DNA of 64,000 nucleotides from Sciscionella marina DSM 45152 (GTDB lineage Bacteria; Actinomycetota; Actinomycetes; Mycobacteriales; Pseudonocardiaceae): NCBI RefSeq assembly GCF_000379465.1, contig NZ_KB905380.1, positions 434,001 through 498,000 on the forward strand, in the 5' to 3' direction. The notes beneath the pieces are model-generated. The model saw only the letters and a list, made by a program, of their open reading frames with translations, was not told where the DNA came from and made no database searches. A program made the position numbers and the translations under genes. Of the stretch, positions 1-7,300 are shown in pieces. Within the stretch, counting starts at the first letter, position 1; every line of letters begins with the position of its first letter.

Positions 1-61
1 CCCGCCGCGCCGGATCGTAGGCACGGCGGCGCCCACCACCCTGCACCCGTTCAGCAGTCAC
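1..61 (-). CDS. N-terminal fragment of a probable TetR-family regulator, cut by the window edge
   Basis: Reading leftward from a GTG at 61 gives MTAERVQGGGRRRAYDPARR, which runs off the window. A GAGGAG ribosome site lies 9 nt upstream of the GTG. A basic N-terminus of the form RR-x-YDPxRR is typical of the residues just before the helix-turn-helix of TetR proteins. The gene is divergent from the choline operon at 444, where a TetR-type (BetI-like) repressor would be expected. Only 20 codons are visible, so the family is inferred from the short motif and the context. Confidence 0.4.
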   Translation of the reverse strand, partial: MTAERVQGGGRRRAYDPARR

Positions 62-443
62 TACAGGTAACTCCTCATCACCGACCGCAATAAATCCGCA
101 CAATTCCCGACTATATCCAATGTCGTTGTGGACATATGTACGTAGGCAGTGTACAAATGTACGCAACCTGATCGCCGTCCGAACAGACACGCTGAAACAG
201 GAAGAAGTTATCGCCTTGACGACTGAAAGCTGCCTATACGCGCGTCGTCTTTCGTCCGGGGCCGCCGCAGGGCCACGGCCTTCGTCACCGCCATTTTCCG
301 CGCCCGTGCGCGCGAGACACGGCAGTTGAAACAAATCCACGAAACCGCAGTTCAAACCGCGAAAACGACGATGCGAAACGGCTGAGAATCAGCCTCGAGA
401 ACGGCACTCCATCCGGAGTCTGTGCGCGAGAAAGGAATACTTC
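62..443. other. Divergent intergenic region upstream of the choline operon
   Basis: This stretch of about 380 nt separates the leftward partial gene from betB. It is more AT-rich than its surroundings around 95-240 and holds the TGTAC-repeat element annotated separately. An AAAGGA ribosome site precedes the betB ATG at 444. A 69-codon frame at 120-329 has no coding character and is not called. It probably carries both divergent promoters; I could not fix a well-spaced -35/-10 pair. Confidence 0.5.
137..162. promoter_or_regulatory. Candidate operator built from alternating TGTAC/GTACA half-sites
   Basis: TGTAC occurs at 137-141, GTACA at 151-155 and TGTAC at 158-162. These make two overlapping inverted repeats with 9-nt and 2-nt spacers that share the middle half-site. 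The element sits between two divergent genes, as expected for an autoregulated TetR-type switch. No binding has been shown; this is inferred from symmetry and position. Confidence 0.4.
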
Positions 444-1922
444 ATGCCCGAACTTCACATCGATGGCAGCTGGCGCGCGGCAATCGGCGGCGCCACGCGC
501 GAGATCCGCTGTCCCGCGGACGGGTCGCTCGTCGCCACGGTCGATGAGGGAGACGAGCGGGACACCGAGGCCGCGATCGCCGCGGCGCGGCGCACCTTCG
601 ATGCCGGTGAGTGGCCGGCGACCCCGGCCGCGGAGCGCGGTGCGCTGCTGCTGCGCGTCGCCGACGGGATCGAGCGGGACACCGAGGAATACGCGCGCGC
701 CGAGTCCCTGGACACCGGGAAGCGCATCGTGGAATCGCGCTATGACATGGCCGATATCGTGGCCTGTTTCCGGTACTTCGGCACGCTCGCCGCGCACGAC
801 GCGGGCCGGGTGGTGGACGCCGGTTCCGCGGATGTGGCCTCGCGGATCGTGCACGAACCGGTCGGCGTGTGCGGGCTGATCACGCCGTGGAACTACCCGC
901 TGCTGCAGGTCGCCTGGAAGGTGGCGCCCGCGATCGCCGCCGGGAACACCTTCGTGCTCAAGCCTTCCGAGCTCACCCCGCACACCGCGATCCTGCTGCT
1001 GCGCACGCTCATCGAGGCCGGACTGCCCGCCGGGGTGGCCAACCTGGTGCTCGGTTCCGGGGCCAAGGCGGGCGCGCCGCTGTCCTCGCACCCGGACGTG
1101 GACCTGGTCTCGTTCACCGGCGGGCTGCACACCGGGCGCGCGATCGCGGCCTCCGCGGCGGTGACGGTGAAAAAGGTCGCCCTCGAACTCGGCGGCAAGA
1201 ATCCGAATATCGTGTTCGCCGACGCCGATTTCGACACCGCCATCGATTTCGCGCTCACCGCGGTGTTCCTGCATTCCGGCCAGGTGTGTTCGGCCGGTGC
1301 ACGGCTGATCGTGCAGGAATCGCTGCACGATCGGTTCGTCGAGGAACTCGTACGGCGTGCCGAACAGATCCGGCTCGGCGGCCCGTTCGACGAACAGGCC
1401 GAGACCGGACCGCTGATCTCCGCGGCACACCGGGAAAAGGTGGAGAACTACGTGGCCGCCGCGATCGTCGAGGGCGCGAAACTGCGCACCGGTGGCGCGC
1501 GGCCGGAGAGTCCCGCGCTGGCCGACGGCTTCTACTACCTGCCGACGATTCTCGATGGCGTGGCGCAGGGATCGCACGCGGTCACCGAGGAATCCTTCGG
1601 GCCGGTGCTCACCGTGGAGACCTTCACCGACGAGGACGACGCGGTGCGGATCGCGAACGACACCATCTACGGGCTGGCCGGCGGGGTGTTCAGCACGGAC
1701 ACCGACAAGGCGCAGCGGGTGGCCGCGCGGCTGCGGCACGGCACGATCTGGATCAACGATTTCCACCCGTATCTCCCGCAGGCCGAATGGGGCGGGTACA
1801 AGCAGTCCGGAATCGGCAGGGAACTCGGTCCGGGCGGGCTCGGTGAATACGTCGAGACCAAGCACGTCTACCACAATCTGCGACCAGGTCCCGGTCACTG
1901 GTTCTCCGGAGGCCCGGCGTGA
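444..1922 (+). CDS. betB: Betaine-aldehyde dehydrogenase (NAD-dependent ALDH family)
   Basis: This 492-aa cytoplasmic aldehyde dehydrogenase oxidises betaine aldehyde to glycine betaine. The length is normal for the family. Visible residues are the substrate-pocket Asn150 in ITPWN, the general base Glu248 in LELGGKNPN and the nucleophile Cys282 in GQVCSAG. The ATG at 444 follows an AAAGGA site. The gene is first of three; its stop overlaps the GTG of the permease by 4 nt (GTGA), so they are cotranslated. The substrate is assigned mainly from the adjacent choline oxidase; other aldehydes are possible. Confidence 0.88.
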   Translation: MPELHIDGSWRAAIGGATREIRCPADGSLVATVDEGDERDTEAAIAAARRTFDAGEWPATPAAERGALLLRVADGIERDTEEYARAESLDTGKRIVESRYDMADIVACFRYFGTLAAHDAGRVVDAGSADVASRIVHEPVGVCGLITPWNYPLLQVAWKVAPAIAAGNTFVLKPSELTPHTAILLLRTLIEAGLPAGVANLVLGSGAKAGAPLSSHPDVDLVSFTGGLHTGRAIAASAAVTVKKVALELGGKNPNIVFADADFDTAIDFALTAVFLHSGQVCSAGARLIVQESLHDRFVEELVRRAEQIRLGGPFDEQAETGPLISAAHREKVENYVAAAIVEGAKLRTGGARPESPALADGFYYLPTILDGVAQGSHAVTEESFGPVLTVETFTDEDDAVRIANDTIYGLAGGVFSTDTDKAQRVAARLRHGTIWINDFHPYLPQAEWGGYKQSGIGRELGPGGLGEYVETKHVYHNLRPGPGHWFSGGPA

Positions 1923-3475
1923 CCGTCGAGAAAACCACCACGAACGAGAGCGATCTGCGGGAATTCGGTTATTCGAGCTCGCTGAAGCGGACGCTGGGAA
2001 GTTTTCACACCTTCGCCGCCGGCATCTCCTACATCTCGGTGCTCACCGGGACGTTCCAGATGTCCTATCTCGGCATCTCCCAGGGCGGACCGGCCTACTG
2101 GTGGGGCTGGCCGCTCGTGTTCATCGGCCAGTTGATGGTCGCGCTGAGCTTCGCGGAACTGTCCGGGAAATATGCCGTGGCCGGTTCGGTCTACAACTGG
2201 ACGAAAAAACTCGCGAATCCGCACATCGGCTGGCTCGCGGGCTGGATGATGCTGCTCGCCTCGATCGTCTCGATCGCCGCGACCGCGCTCGCCTATCAGA
2301 AGACCCTCCCGCAGATCTGGGAGGGCTTCCAGATCATCGGCGGAACGCATCCGAGCCCGACCCAGGATTCGGCGAACGGCGTGCTGCTCGCCACGATCCT
2401 GATCGTGTTCACCACCGTGGTGAACGCGTTCGGCGTGAAACTCATGGCACGCATCAATTCCACCGGCGTGTTCATCGAGTTGGTGGCCGCGGTGCTACTG
2501 ATCGTGCTGCTGCTGTTCCAGGCGGTGCGCGGGCCCAGTGTGGTCACCGAGACGCACAACACCGGCGCGGGATACTCCTCCGGTTATCTCGGTGCGTTCC
2601 TGGTCGCGATCATCGCCTCGAGTTACGTGATGTACGGATTCGACACCGCGGCCTCGCTCGGTGAGGAATCCTTGAATCCGCGCAAGAACGCGCCGAAGGC
2701 GATCCTGCGTTCGCTGATCGCCTCGTTCGTGCTCGGCGGGCTGATCATCCTGTTCGCGCTCATGGCGGTGCGCAACATCAACGCCCCGGAACTGGGCTCG
2801 GTCGGACTGCAGTACGTGCTCACCGACGCGCTCGGCCCGTGGATCGGACGGGTGTTCCTCGCGGCCTCGTTCATCGTGATCACCGTCTGCGTGCTCGCCG
2901 TGCACACCGCGGCGATCCGGATGGCCTTCGCGATGGCGCGGGACAACGCGCTTCCCGCGGGCTCGAAACTCGCCACGGTGAGCAAGAAGTTCGGCACCCC
3001 GATCGTCCCCGCGGTCGTGATCGGCGTGCTCGCGGTCGCCCTCCTCGTGCTCAACGTCGGGCAGCCGCAGATCTTCTCCGCGGTCACCAGTCTCGCGGTG
3101 ATCCTGATCTACCTCTCCTATCTGCTGGTGACCGTGCCGATGCTGATCGCGCGGATTCGCGGTCGCTGGTCGAGCAAACGGGAACCCGGCCGGTTCTCGC
3201 TCGGCAAGTTCGGGTTCATCGTGAACCTGCTCGGCGTGGTGTGGGGAACCGCCATGGTGATCAACCTCGCCTGGCCGCGCAACGAGATCTACAACGCCTC
3301 CCCGCCGTACCACTGGTACCTGCAGTGGATGGCCGTGATCTTCGTCGTCGGCGCCGCGGGCATCGGCTTCGCGTACTACTGGTTCGTGCAGCGCCACAAG
3401 ACCGGCATTCTCGCCGCACACGCGGCGAGCACGGACGCGATCGAGGACGAAAACCTTGAAAAGGAAGGAAAGTGA
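1919..3475 (+). CDS. APC-superfamily permease, probable choline or related uptake
   Basis: This 518-aa integral membrane protein has about 12 hydrophobic segments and soluble tails at both ends. The N-terminal pattern (GISYISVLTG, then GGPAYWWGWP and SFAELSGKY) fits the amino acid/choline branch of the APC superfamily, which includes the yeast choline transporter Hnm1. It lies between betB and choline oxidase, with a 4-nt overlap upstream and 1 nt to the next start, so importing choline is the natural inference. The usual bacterial choline carriers (BCCT, ABC) are not seen here. Substrate is not proven by sequence. Confidence 0.8.
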   Translation: MTVEKTTTNESDLREFGYSSSLKRTLGSFHTFAAGISYISVLTGTFQMSYLGISQGGPAYWWGWPLVFIGQLMVALSFAELSGKYAVAGSVYNWTKKLANPHIGWLAGWMMLLASIVSIAATALAYQKTLPQIWEGFQIIGGTHPSPTQDSANGVLLATILIVFTTVVNAFGVKLMARINSTGVFIELVAAVLLIVLLLFQAVRGPSVVTETHNTGAGYSSGYLGAFLVAIIASSYVMYGFDTAASLGEESLNPRKNAPKAILRSLIASFVLGGLIILFALMAVRNINAPELGSVGLQYVLTDALGPWIGRVFLAASFIVITVCVLAVHTAAIRMAFAMARDNALPAGSKLATVSKKFGTPIVPAVVIGVLAVALLVLNVGQPQIFSAVTSLAVILIYLSYLLVTVPMLIARIRGRWSSKREPGRFSLGKFGFIVNLLGVVWGTAMVINLAWPRNEIYNASPPYHWYLQWMAVIFVVGAAGIGFAYYWFVQRHKTGILAAHAASTDAIEDENLEKEGK

Positions 3476-3476
3476 A

Positions 3477-5024
3477 ATGGCCGAGTTCGATTACGTCGTG
3501 GTCGGCGGTGGCACCGCCGGATCCGTCGTCGCCGCCCGCCTTTCCGAGGACCCGGACGTCTCGGTATGCCTCGTCGAAGCCGGACCGTCCGATGAGGACA
3601 CTCCGGCGGTATTGCGCCTGACGGACTGGATGGCGCTGCTGGAATCCGGATTCGACTGGGATTACCCGATCGAGCCGCAGGAGAACGGGAACTCCTTCAT
3701 GCGTCACGCGCGCGCCAAGGTGCTCGGCGGCTGCTCCTCGCACAACTCCGCGATCGCGTTCTGGGCTCCCCAAGAGGATTTCGACGAGTGGGAGTCCCTC
3801 GGCCTTGCCGGCTGGGGCTCGCGCGAGATGTTCCCGCTCTACCAGCGCCTGGAGAACAACGACTCCCCCGCCGAGCACCACGGCCACGACGGACCGGTGC
3901 GGCTGCGTTCGGTGCCGCCGAAGGACCCGGCCGGTGTCGCCCTGCTGCAGGCCTGTGAGCAGGCGGGCATCCCGATCACCGAGTTCAACAGCGGGCGCAC
4001 CGTCACCAACGGGGCGAACTGGTTCCAGATCAACTGCTTCGAGGACGGCACCCGCGCCTCGGCCTCGGTCTCCTACCTGCACCCGATCCTGGGCAAACGC
4101 CCGAATCTGGAGCTGCGTGCCGGACGGCGGGCCAGGAAACTGCGCTTCGAGGGCAAGCGGTGCACCGGGGTGGATGTCCTCGCCCCGGACCAGTTGCACA
4201 CCGAGACCATCACCGCGCGCCGCGAGGTGATCGTGTCCTCCGGGGCGATCGACACCCCCAAGCTGCTGATGCTCTCCGGTATCGGACCGGCGGCACACCT
4301 GCGTGAGCACGGCATCGAGGTGCTCGCCGACTCCCCTGGCGTGGGTTCCAACCTGCAGGACCACCCGGAGGGCTTGGTGCAGTGGGAGGCGACCGAGCCG
4401 ATGATCACCGAGTCCGAGCAGTGGTGGGAGATCGGCATCTTCACCACCACCGAGGAGGGCCTGGACCGCCCGGACCTGATGTTCCACTACGGTTCGGTGC
4501 CCTTCGACATGAACACCCTCCGGCACGGTTACCCGAGCACCGAGAACGGTTTTTGTCTCACCCCGAACGTGACGCGCAGCCGCTCGGTCGGCACGGTTCG
4601 CCTGCGCACCAAGGACTTCCGGGACAAGCCCATGGTGGATCCGCGCTATTTCACCGATGAGCACGACATGCGCGTGATGACCTACGGCGTGCGGCTCGCG
4701 CGCGAGATCGTCAGCCAGTCCCCGATGGCCGAATGGGCGAAGGCCGAACTCGCCCCCGGTGTGGACACCCAGTCCGACGAGGAGATCGCCGACTACATCC
4801 GCAAGACGCACAACACCGTCTACCACCCCTCCTGCACGGTTCCCATGGGACCGGCCTCGGATCCGGACGCCCCGCTCGACGAGCGGCTGCGGGTGCGCGG
4901 GGTGGACGGACTGCGCGTGGCGGACGGCTCGGCGATGCCGTTCCTGGTCGCGGTGAATCCCTGCATCACCACGATGGCCATCGGTGAGAAGTGCTCGGAC
5001 ATGGTCAAGGCGGATCAATACTAA
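3477..5024 (+). CDS. codA: Choline oxidase (GMC flavoenzyme)
   Basis: This 515-aa FAD enzyme oxidises choline to betaine aldehyde and on to glycine betaine, using O2. It follows the Arthrobacter globiformis choline oxidase pattern along its length: the dinucleotide fold VVVGGGTAGS at residues 7-16, the FAD-linking His89 in GGCSSHNS, the WWEIGIF substrate segment, and the catalytic His450 and Asn494, 44 residues apart as in the reference enzyme (466/510). The ATG at 3477 is preferred over a TTG at 3456 because AAGGAAGG lies 8 nt upstream. It is last in the operon and may make BetB partly redundant. Confidence 0.9.
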   Translation: MAEFDYVVVGGGTAGSVVAARLSEDPDVSVCLVEAGPSDEDTPAVLRLTDWMALLESGFDWDYPIEPQENGNSFMRHARAKVLGGCSSHNSAIAFWAPQEDFDEWESLGLAGWGSREMFPLYQRLENNDSPAEHHGHDGPVRLRSVPPKDPAGVALLQACEQAGIPITEFNSGRTVTNGANWFQINCFEDGTRASASVSYLHPILGKRPNLELRAGRRARKLRFEGKRCTGVDVLAPDQLHTETITARREVIVSSGAIDTPKLLMLSGIGPAAHLREHGIEVLADSPGVGSNLQDHPEGLVQWEATEPMITESEQWWEIGIFTTTEEGLDRPDLMFHYGSVPFDMNTLRHGYPSTENGFCLTPNVTRSRSVGTVRLRTKDFRDKPMVDPRYFTDEHDMRVMTYGVRLAREIVSQSPMAEWAKAELAPGVDTQSDEEIADYIRKTHNTVYHPSCTVPMGPASDPDAPLDERLRVRGVDGLRVADGSAMPFLVAVNPCITTMAIGEKCSDMVKADQY

Positions 5025-5027
5025 ACC

Positions 5028-5057
5028 TTGACTTATATAAGCCGTAAACGGTAGGTT
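5028..5057 (+). promoter_or_regulatory. Promoter with internal palindrome for the ArsR/SRPBCC pair, probably leaderless
   Basis: TTGACT at 5028-5033 and TAGGTT at 5052-5057 are separated by 18 nt. The GTG start of arsR is at 5064, only 6 nt after the -10, so transcription probably starts at the start codon. Between the hexamers, CCGT (5042-5045), AA, ACGG (5048-5051) forms an inverted repeat placed where an ArsR dimer could block RNA polymerase. Confidence 0.6.
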
Positions 5058-5063
5058 CTCCTC

Positions 5064-5408
5064 GTGCACGCCTTCGATGTGCTCGGCGACCCGGTGCGCC
5101 GGAGGATCCTGGAACTTCTCGCGGACGGCGAGGCGACCTCGGGCATGGTGACCGAGGTCGTCGTCGCCGAGTTCGGGATCTCCCAGCCCGCCGTGTCCCA
5201 GCACCTCAAGGTGTTGCGCGAGAACGGATTCGCGACGGTGCGCCCGGAGGGGACGCGGCGGCTCTACTCGGTCGGTACCGAGCCGCTGCGGGAGATCGAC
5301 GAATGGCTGCGGCCGTTCCGGCGGTTCTGGGCGCCCCGGTTGGACGCGCTCGGCACCGAGCTGGCGCGCGGAAAACGGGACCGACGGAAACAGCAGGAGA
5401 ACCCATGA
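5064..5408 (+). CDS. ArsR-family HTH repressor paired with SRPBCC protein
   Basis: This 114-aa winged-helix regulator has a recognition segment around residues 38-52 (ISQPAVSQHLKVLRENG). It lacks the clustered cysteines of metal-sensing ArsR proteins and belongs to the non-metal branch that travels with SRPBCC/AHSA1 proteins. Its stop overlaps the ATG of the next gene (ATGA). The C-terminus is basic. It probably represses its own leaderless promoter through the palindrome at 5042-5051. The effector is unknown. Confidence 0.85.
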   Translation: MHAFDVLGDPVRRRILELLADGEATSGMVTEVVVAEFGISQPAVSQHLKVLRENGFATVRPEGTRRLYSVGTEPLREIDEWLRPFRRFWAPRLDALGTELARGKRDRRKQQENP

Positions 5409-6064
5409 TCGACGTCGACCACCAGATCAACGCCGTACGACGGCAACTGGGCACCCGGGTATTGGAAGCGGGTCAGGCCCGCGTACAGACCATCAGCCAG
5501 TCCTACCCCGCCGCGCTCGAGGATGTGTGGGACGCGTGCACCAACCCCGACCGGCTGCCGCGCTGGTTCCTCCCGGTCTCCGGAGAACTGCGCCTGGGCG
5601 GGACATACCAGATCGAGGGCAACGCGGGCGGCACCATCGAAAGCTGCGATCCGCCCGAGAGTTTCGGCGCGACCTGGGAGTTCGGCGGGCAGCTCAGCTG
5701 GATCGAGGTGCGGCTGCACGCCGAGTCCGCGGAGCACACCCGGCTCGAGCTCGACCATATCGCGCACATCGAGGACGGCCCGAACGAGTTCTGGGAGCAG
5801 TTCGGCCCTGGAGCCACCGGGGTCGGCTGGGACTCCGCGCTGCTCGGGCTGGTGCTGCACCTGTCCACCGGAGAGGCTGTGGACCCCATGGCCGTCGAGG
5901 CGTGGCTGGGCTCCGCGGACGGCACGCGGTTCATCAGCGAATGCGCCAAGGCCTGGGCGGAGACGGACATCGCCGAAGGAACCGAGCCGGAGACCGCCCA
6001 GGCCCGCGCCGAGCGCACCGCGGCGTTCTTCACGCCCCAGCCCGAACAGCCCCAGCCCGAATAG
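5405..6064 (+). CDS. SRPBCC (AHSA1-like) domain protein
   Basis: This 219-aa soluble protein has one START-like helix-grip domain across about residues 25-150: YPAALEDVWDACTNPDRLPRW at the front, then the GGTYQIEGN and TWEFGG strands. The family binds hydrophobic ligands in a cavity. The ATG at 5405 overlaps the arsR stop by 4 nt, so the two are translated together. The last 25 residues are acidic and rich in Ala, Pro, Gln and Glu. Ligand and reaction are unknown. Confidence 0.8.
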   Translation: MIDVDHQINAVRRQLGTRVLEAGQARVQTISQSYPAALEDVWDACTNPDRLPRWFLPVSGELRLGGTYQIEGNAGGTIESCDPPESFGATWEFGGQLSWIEVRLHAESAEHTRLELDHIAHIEDGPNEFWEQFGPGATGVGWDSALLGLVLHLSTGEAVDPMAVEAWLGSADGTRFISECAKAWAETDIAEGTEPETAQARAERTAAFFTPQPEQPQPE

Positions 6065-6089
6065 CCCCGGGTCGAACAGCCCGGCCCGA

Positions 6090-6437
6090 TCAGGCCGGTT
6101 CGATCACCAGCTGCCGCCGCTGCGCCCTGCGCTCTCCCCAGTCGTAGAGCGCCTGCAGCGCGGGGGCGAGTTCCTCGGCTTCCTCGGTGAGCCGGTAGCT
6201 CATCGTGGTCACCGCGCCCTCGCGCCCGGCGGTGCGGACGACCAGCCCATTGCGTTCGAGCTCGCGCAGCCGCTCGGTGAGCATCTTCTCCGTGATTCCC
6301 GGTACCTGCCTGCGTAGTTCGCCGTAACGGCAAGCTCCCTGTTTGAGCCTGGCGAGGATCACGACCGCCCATTTGCCGCCGATGGCGTCCACCGCGACCT
6401 CCACCGGGCAGTGGTAACGCGCGCGTTCTCTACCCAC
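6090..6437 (-). CDS. HxlR/DUF24-family redox- or quinone-type regulator
   Basis: This is a 115-aa winged-helix protein. The hallmark segment YHCPVEVAVDAIGGKWAVVIL holds the conserved Cys near the N-terminus that senses electrophiles in several family members, followed by the MLTERLRELERNGLV recognition region. I prefer the GTG at 6437. A TTG at 6473 would place the palindrome at 6448-6455 inside the coding region, and family members usually start 5-15 residues before the Cys-Pro. It is divergent from the monooxygenase-globin gene at 6491, a likely target. Confidence 0.8.
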   Translation of the reverse strand: MGRERARYHCPVEVAVDAIGGKWAVVILARLKQGACRYGELRRQVPGITEKMLTERLRELERNGLVVRTAGREGAVTTMSYRLTEEAEELAPALQALYDWGERRAQRRQLVIEPA

Positions 6438-6447
6438 GCACCAAAAG

Positions 6448-6455
6448 GTACGTAC
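6448..6455. promoter_or_regulatory. GTACGTAC palindrome, candidate HxlR operator
   Basis: A perfect 8-bp palindrome GTACGTAC, flanked by AAG on the left and TTG on the right, lies between the divergent HxlR gene (start 6437) and the globin fusion (start 6491). Related regulators commonly bind short GTAC-type dyads next to their own gene. The assignment rests on symmetry and position only. Confidence 0.45.
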
Positions 6456-6490
6456 TTGTTCGGTTTCCGCCAAGGTGTTTGGCTGCTTTC

Positions 6491-7300
6491 ATGGTCACCG
6501 AATACATTCGTTATCGCATCGCGTCCGGGGCCGAGATCGCGTTCGAGGAGGCCTACCGGCGTGCCTCGGTACCGCTTTCGAGCGCCCCGGAATGTGTGGA
6601 CTACGAACTTTCCCGCTGCGCAGAGGAGACCTGCTGCTACATTCTGCGCATCACCTGGACCTCGAAAGAGGACCACCTCGGTTCGTTTCGGCGAAGCACG
6701 GCATTTCGTTCTTTCTTCGCCGAGATCCGGGACTATGTGGACGCGATCGAGGAAATGCGGCACTACGTGCCGACCGGCATTTCGGGGCGGGGCAACGCGA
6801 TCCCCTCACTGTTCGACTGGACAGGCGGAACGGATGCGCTGACCAGGCTGTGCGAGGTGTTCTATGCCCGGGTCGGCACGGACGAACTGCTCGCCCCGGT
6901 CTTCGCGGACATGCCCGCCGAGCATCCACGGTTCGTGGCTCTCTGGCTGGCCGAGGTGTTCGGCGGGCCGGACCGGTATTCCACCGAGCGCGGCGGGCAC
7001 CCGGGCATGCTCGGCAAACACCTCGGAAAAGCGATCACCGAGGCGCAGCGGCGGCGCTGGGTGAACCTGCTCGTGGACGCGGCGGACGAGACCGGCCTGC
7101 CCGCGGATCCCGAGTTCCGTGCCGCGTTCCTCGGTTACCTGGAGTGGGGAACGCGGATGGCCGTGCTGTTCTCCCGGCCGGGCGCGGAACCGGACATGGA
7201 GGAACCGATGCCGCTGTGGGGCTGGGGCGAGCGCACCCCGTGGCTGCCCGCTACCGGCGCACCCGCTCCTGCTCCCACACCGGCCCGTCCGATTCGGTGA
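6491..7300 (+). CDS. Antibiotic-biosynthesis-monooxygenase domain fused to group II truncated haemoglobin
   Basis: This 269-aa two-domain protein has an N-terminal ABM ferredoxin-like fold (about residues 1-95, CVDYELSRC and ILRITWTSKEDH). A truncated globin of the TrHbO type follows (about 110-230), with B10 Tyr125 (FYARV), proximal F8 His177 (GKHLGKAI) and G8 Trp190 (RRRWVNLL). The same chimera has been described from Streptomyces avermitilis. A haem-O2 or NO role beside a small-molecule oxygenase is plausible, substrate unknown. The ATG at 6491 is chosen over an upstream TTG. The 3' end overlaps the convergent ABC-F gene by 50 nt. The Pro/Ala-rich tail after residue 250 lies in that overlap. 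Confidence 0.85.
   Translation: MVTEYIRYRIASGAEIAFEEAYRRASVPLSSAPECVDYELSRCAEETCCYILRITWTSKEDHLGSFRRSTAFRSFFAEIRDYVDAIEEMRHYVPTGISGRGNAIPSLFDWTGGTDALTRLCEVFYARVGTDELLAPVFADMPAEHPRFVALWLAEVFGGPDRYSTERGGHPGMLGKHLGKAITEAQRRRWVNLLVDAADETGLPADPEFRAAFLGYLEWGTRMAVLFSRPGAEPDMEEPMPLWGWGERTPWLPATGAPAPAPTPARPIR

Noticed and set aside
120-329. 69-codon ORF before betB
   Set aside because: It has no ribosome site, its composition is unlike its neighbours, and it lies across the presumed regulatory region.
285-1898. 537-codon minus-strand frame opposite betB
   Set aside because: Antisense open frame of a GC-rich gene; the plus strand encodes a complete aldehyde dehydrogenase with all catalytic residues.
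3261-5204. 647-codon minus-strand frame opposite choline oxidase
   Set aside because: It is His/Arg/Gly/Val-rich with no domain and covers a gene matched over its full length to choline oxidase.
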